DNA of 64,000 nucleotides, taken from contig JAFGMO010000028.1 in assembly GCA_016927475.1 (NCBI GenBank), positions 62,001 through 126,000 on the forward strand, in the 5' to 3' direction. Each line of letters starts with the position of its first letter. Position 1 is the stretch's first letter. The DNA comes from Candidatus Aminicenantota bacterium. Lineage in GTDB: Bacteria; Acidobacteriota; Aminicenantia; Aminicenantales; Aminicenantaceae. Below are positions 61,464-64,000 of the stretch, one piece after another. The notes under the pieces are model-generated. The model was not told the DNA's origin and searched no databases. It saw only the letters and a program-made list of their open reading frames with translations. The position numbers and the translations under genes were made by a program.

Positions 61464-63641
61464 ATGAAAACAGACAGCGTTACGGGATCATCTTTTAAAC
61501 CTTACATTCCCGCTGAAAAAGTTATTCCGGAATTTACACTGAGAGCTGTTCTTGTCGGTGCGATTTTTGGTTTGATTTTCAGTGCGGTTACGGTTTATCT
61601 CGGGCTCAAGGTCGGACTAACCGTCAGCGTGGCCATCCCCATCGCCGTTATGGCCATGGCGCTCTTCAAATTCCTCGATAAGATGAATCCCGGAAGACGG
61701 GTAACGATTCTCGAATTAAACACCGTTCAGATAACGGGAGCGGCAGGAGAATCCATCGCCGCGGGCGTCATCTTTACGCTGCCGGCTATGGTTTTTCTGG
61801 GATTTTCATTAAAGTTTTTTAATATATTCGTTGTCGCCCTGGCCGGAGGTTTTCTCGGAACGCTCTTCCTGATCGTTCTTCGAAATTATTTAATAGAAAA
61901 ACAACACGGAAAACTGATGTACCCCGAAGGCGTAGCCTGTGCCGAGGTACTTATCGCCGGCGAGAAAGGCGGAAAGCTGGCCGCCAAAGTTTTTTCAGGA
62001 ACGATCCTCGGTTTTGTTTATAAATTTCTGATGGGTATCATGCATTTCTGGAAGGAAAAACCATATATCCGTTTCAAACCCTATCCGGGCTCTTTTGTCA
62101 ATGCCGAGATATCTCCCGAGCTTCTGGGTGTCGGTTATCTCATCGGGATTCGCACGGCCTCCATCATGGTTGGAGGCGGACTTTTGGCCTGGGTGGTTCT
62201 CATTCCCCTGGCAACTTTTTTCGGTGACCTTCTGGCCATCAATATCCCCACCTTTCCCGAAGCACACACCATCGGCGAGCTTTACCGCAGCGTCAATATC
62301 GTGGATTTTACCAAGCAAATCCATACCAATTTCATCCGCTACATCGGAGCGGGCGCGGTGGTCGCTGGCGGTTTCATCAATCTAGCCAAAGCTTTTCCGA
62401 CCATTATTCGCTCTTTCAAATCCGGCCTCAAATCCGTAAAGAAAAGCTCCGACGGCCAAACGGCCGCCGTCAGCCGGATATCCAAAGACCTGTCCTTTAC
62501 CTGGGTGGGAATCGGAACAATTGTCATGTTTTTCGTCATCTGGGCCCTTCTCAATTTTTACATCAATCCCGGTCTTATTCTGGCCAATGTTGTTTCCTCT
62601 CTCCTGATTATCATCTTCGGATTTTTCTTTGCCACCGTTTCAGCCAGGCTTGTCGGCGATATAGGGGTGTCATCCAATCCCACATCCGGAATGACCATTG
62701 CTACCTTGATGGGAACCTGCTTGATTTTCCTGGCCGTCGGATGGACCGGGGGCGCCTACGCCGCCGTTGCCTTGAGCATAGGAGCCGTCGTGGCCATTAC
62801 GGCCTCCAATGCGGGAAATGTAGCCCAAAGCCTGAAGACCGGATACCTCCTTGGAGGGACTCCCTACAAACAGGAATACGGGTATATCATCGGCGCCGTC
62901 TCATCCATCCTTGTCGTCGGAGCGACCGTGCTGCTGGTAAACTCCGCATTCACAAAAATCAACCCCGTCGGTATCACCGATATGAAAGTAACAGGAGATA
63001 TGGTTGTCGAATCAAGACAGGAGGTTGAAGGCACGAAATACCGGGTTGTCAATCCGAAAAATCCGAGCATTCCGCCCAATATCCGCTATCTGGCCAAGGA
63101 AGATTCGGACATCATCGAAAAACAGCTCGAATATGGCATCGGGTCCGAATCACTGGCCGCTCCCCAGGCAACGCTTATGGCCACGGTCATTCAGGGCCTT
63201 CTCGACCAGAAACTGCCGTGGAATCTCGTTCTTTTCGGCATTTTCATCACCATCATCATCGAGCTCTGCGGAGTGAAAGGATTGCCTTTCGCTGTCGGCC
63301 TTTATCTTCCTGTTTCCATTTCAACCCCGATCTTTATGGGAGGACTTCTTCGCTGGATCATCGATTCCCGGTTTCGAAAACCGCCTAAAGGTGAGGACCC
63401 GGAAGCCGCTCCGGGTATGCTTTTCAGCTCCGGCCTCATCGCCGGCGGAGCCATCGGAGGCCTCCTCATCGCCATTCTGACGGGAATGGATCTTGACAAA
63501 ATCCTAAACAAAATCGGGCCTTCCTTTTTGGGCAGATTGACAGACAACAGCCTTTTTGCTCTCGTCATTTTTGGATTTATGGTGGCCACATTGTTCGCTA
63601 TCGCCAGAGAACGCAAAAAAAGAACAAAAAGTAATATTTGA
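61464..63641 (+). CDS. Oligopeptide transporter, OPT family
   Basis: 725 aa with about 15 hydrophobic segments. FTLRAVLVGAIFGLIFSAVTVYLGLKVGL (split: GLIFSAVTVYLGLKVGLTVS), ELNTVQITGAAGESIAAGV and LVGDIGVSSNPTSGMTIATL are typical OPT motifs. Uptake of small peptides or metal chelates is expected. AAGGAGG lies 8 nt before the ATG. A CstA-like gene follows at 7 bp, so both may concern peptide use. Confidence 0.92.
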   Translation: MKTDSVTGSSFKPYIPAEKVIPEFTLRAVLVGAIFGLIFSAVTVYLGLKVGLTVSVAIPIAVMAMALFKFLDKMNPGRRVTILELNTVQITGAAGESIAAGVIFTLPAMVFLGFSLKFFNIFVVALAGGFLGTLFLIVLRNYLIEKQHGKLMYPEGVACAEVLIAGEKGGKLAAKVFSGTILGFVYKFLMGIMHFWKEKPYIRFKPYPGSFVNAEISPELLGVGYLIGIRTASIMVGGGLLAWVVLIPLATFFGDLLAINIPTFPEAHTIGELYRSVNIVDFTKQIHTNFIRYIGAGAVVAGGFINLAKAFPTIIRSFKSGLKSVKKSSDGQTAAVSRISKDLSFTWVGIGTIVMFFVIWALLNFYINPGLILANVVSSLLIIIFGFFFATVSARLVGDIGVSSNPTSGMTIATLMGTCLIFLAVGWTGGAYAAVALSIGAVVAITASNAGNVAQSLKTGYLLGGTPYKQEYGYIIGAVSSILVVGATVLLVNSAFTKINPVGITDMKVTGDMVVESRQEVEGTKYRVVNPKNPSIPPNIRYLAKEDSDIIEKQLEYGIGSESLAAPQATLMATVIQGLLDQKLPWNLVLFGIFITIIIELCGVKGLPFAVGLYLPVSISTPIFMGGLLRWIIDSRFRKPPKGEDPEAAPGMLFSSGLIAGGAIGGLLIAILTGMDLDKILNKIGPSFLGRLTDNSLFALVIFGFMVATLFAIARERKKRTKSNI

Positions 63642-63648
63642 GGTATAA

Positions 63649-64000
63649 ATGAACTCCTTGTTTCTCGGCGTTTTGCTCATTCTGTGGCTGGTCCTCGGGT
63701 ATAAAATTTACGGCTCTTTCATCGAAAAAAAAGTGGTAAAAATCGATGAAAACCGCACCACACCTGCCCAAACGCTCAATGACGGGGTCGACTATTCGCC
63801 CGCCAAAAATCCTCTGCTTTTCGGCCATCATTTTTCGTCCATCGCAGGAGCCGGTCCCATCCTCGGACCTCTTTTGGGAGTTTTGTATTTCGGCTGGCTG
63901 GGCGCCCTTCTTTGGGTGGCCCTTGGCAGCGTTTTTCTCGGGGCTGTCCACGACTTCACCTCGCTTATGACCTCCGTCCAAAATAAAGGCACCTCACTGG
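63649..64000 (+). CDS. cstA: CstA-family (carbon starvation) peptide transporter, 5' part
   Basis: First 117 codons only; the gene runs off the window. MNSLFLGVLLILWLVLGYKI, then DGVDYSPAKNPLLFGHHFSSIAGAGPILGP (split: DYSPAKNPLLFGHHFSSIAG) and GSVFLGAVHDFTSL, the strongly conserved CstA N-terminus. Known members import peptides or pyruvate. Tightly linked to the OPT gene. Confidence 0.93.
   Translation, partial: MNSLFLGVLLILWLVLGYKIYGSFIEKKVVKIDENRTTPAQTLNDGVDYSPAKNPLLFGHHFSSIAGAGPILGPLLGVLYFGWLGALLWVALGSVFLGAVHDFTSLMTSVQNKGTSL

Noticed and set aside
1..64000. tRNA, rRNA or other standard RNA genes
   Set aside because: No T-loop GGTTCRANNCC with matching acceptor stems or rRNA blocks noticed on either strand by eye; a tRNAscan run would be decisive.

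Overview
This 64 kb window is a bacterial chromosome segment of moderate GC. It has dense operons, many 4-nt ATGA/GTGA stop-start overlaps, and frequent TTG or GTG starts. Outer-membrane genes (BamD-like lipoprotein, TonB-receptor-like barrel, two other barrels), multiheme cytochromes, complex I, a K+-dependent membrane pyrophosphatase and two tandem DUF507 genes point to an anaerobic or facultative Gram-negative-type organism. Aminicenantes/Acidobacteriota would fit, but this is inference from gene content only. There is no rRNA or tRNA in the window to settle it, and no CRISPR, prophage or transposase gene was seen.

Layout: 1-5.3 kb (minus) holds hydantoinase/5-oxoprolinase genes hyuA (its 3' end cut by the window edge) and hyuB, plus a beta-CASP RNase-like metallo-beta-lactamase protein. 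5.5-8.3 kb holds an acidic TPR membrane protein, a 53-aa zinc-binding protein, a dispersed repeat and a dead PadR regulator gene. 8.3-16.6 kb (minus) is a complex I operon nuoABCDEFGHI ending in an MBL hydrolase, with no nuoJKLMN beside it. 16.7-25.5 kb holds a sulfatase-superfamily protein, a GT-C-like membrane protein with a discoidin domain, dihydrolipoamide dehydrogenase and a TonB-receptor-like protein. 25.6-34.4 kb is a seven-gene respiratory cluster: heptaheme cytochrome, FeS protein, NrfD, molybdopterin-family protein, beta-propeller, hexaheme cytochrome and NarI/HdrD-like fusion. 34.4-43.9 kb holds threonine aldolase, PASTA protein, sugar epimerase, BamD, a barrel, a subtilase, recN and miaB. 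44-54.7 kb holds hppA, then the translation/RNA block nusA-infB-DUF503-rbfA-nrnA-truB, an NSS transporter with its tiny MetS-type partner, two DUF507 genes and a thioesterase. 54.7-64 kb holds an RmlD-like reductase, a PKD/barrel protein, a GATase, an ACT protein, a truncated thymidine-phosphorylase homologue, a GT4 glycosyltransferase, an OPT transporter and the start of a CstA-like gene.

The most unusual content is a dispersed, highly structured repeat of about 250 bp. There are four full-length copies (7.5, 22.3, 57.25, 58.9 kb) and about seven partial or internally deleted ones (22.31, 46.2, 49.26, 57.51, 57.54, 58.8, 61.4 kb). Each copy has terminal inverted repeats (CCTG..TTCA / TGAA..CAGG), a long 5' hairpin capped by a 7-bp variable stem, and a 3' hairpin with a 9-13 bp stem. 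The stem sequences differ between copies, but the two arms change together within a copy. All copies whose polarity can be read lie in the same orientation. Two right ends abut good promoters, and several copies form gene ends or starts: the last residues of a GATase, the region right after the hppA and ACT stops, and the start of a 5'-truncated phosphorylase gene. I do not recognise this as a named family. It is the best candidate here for an undescribed system.
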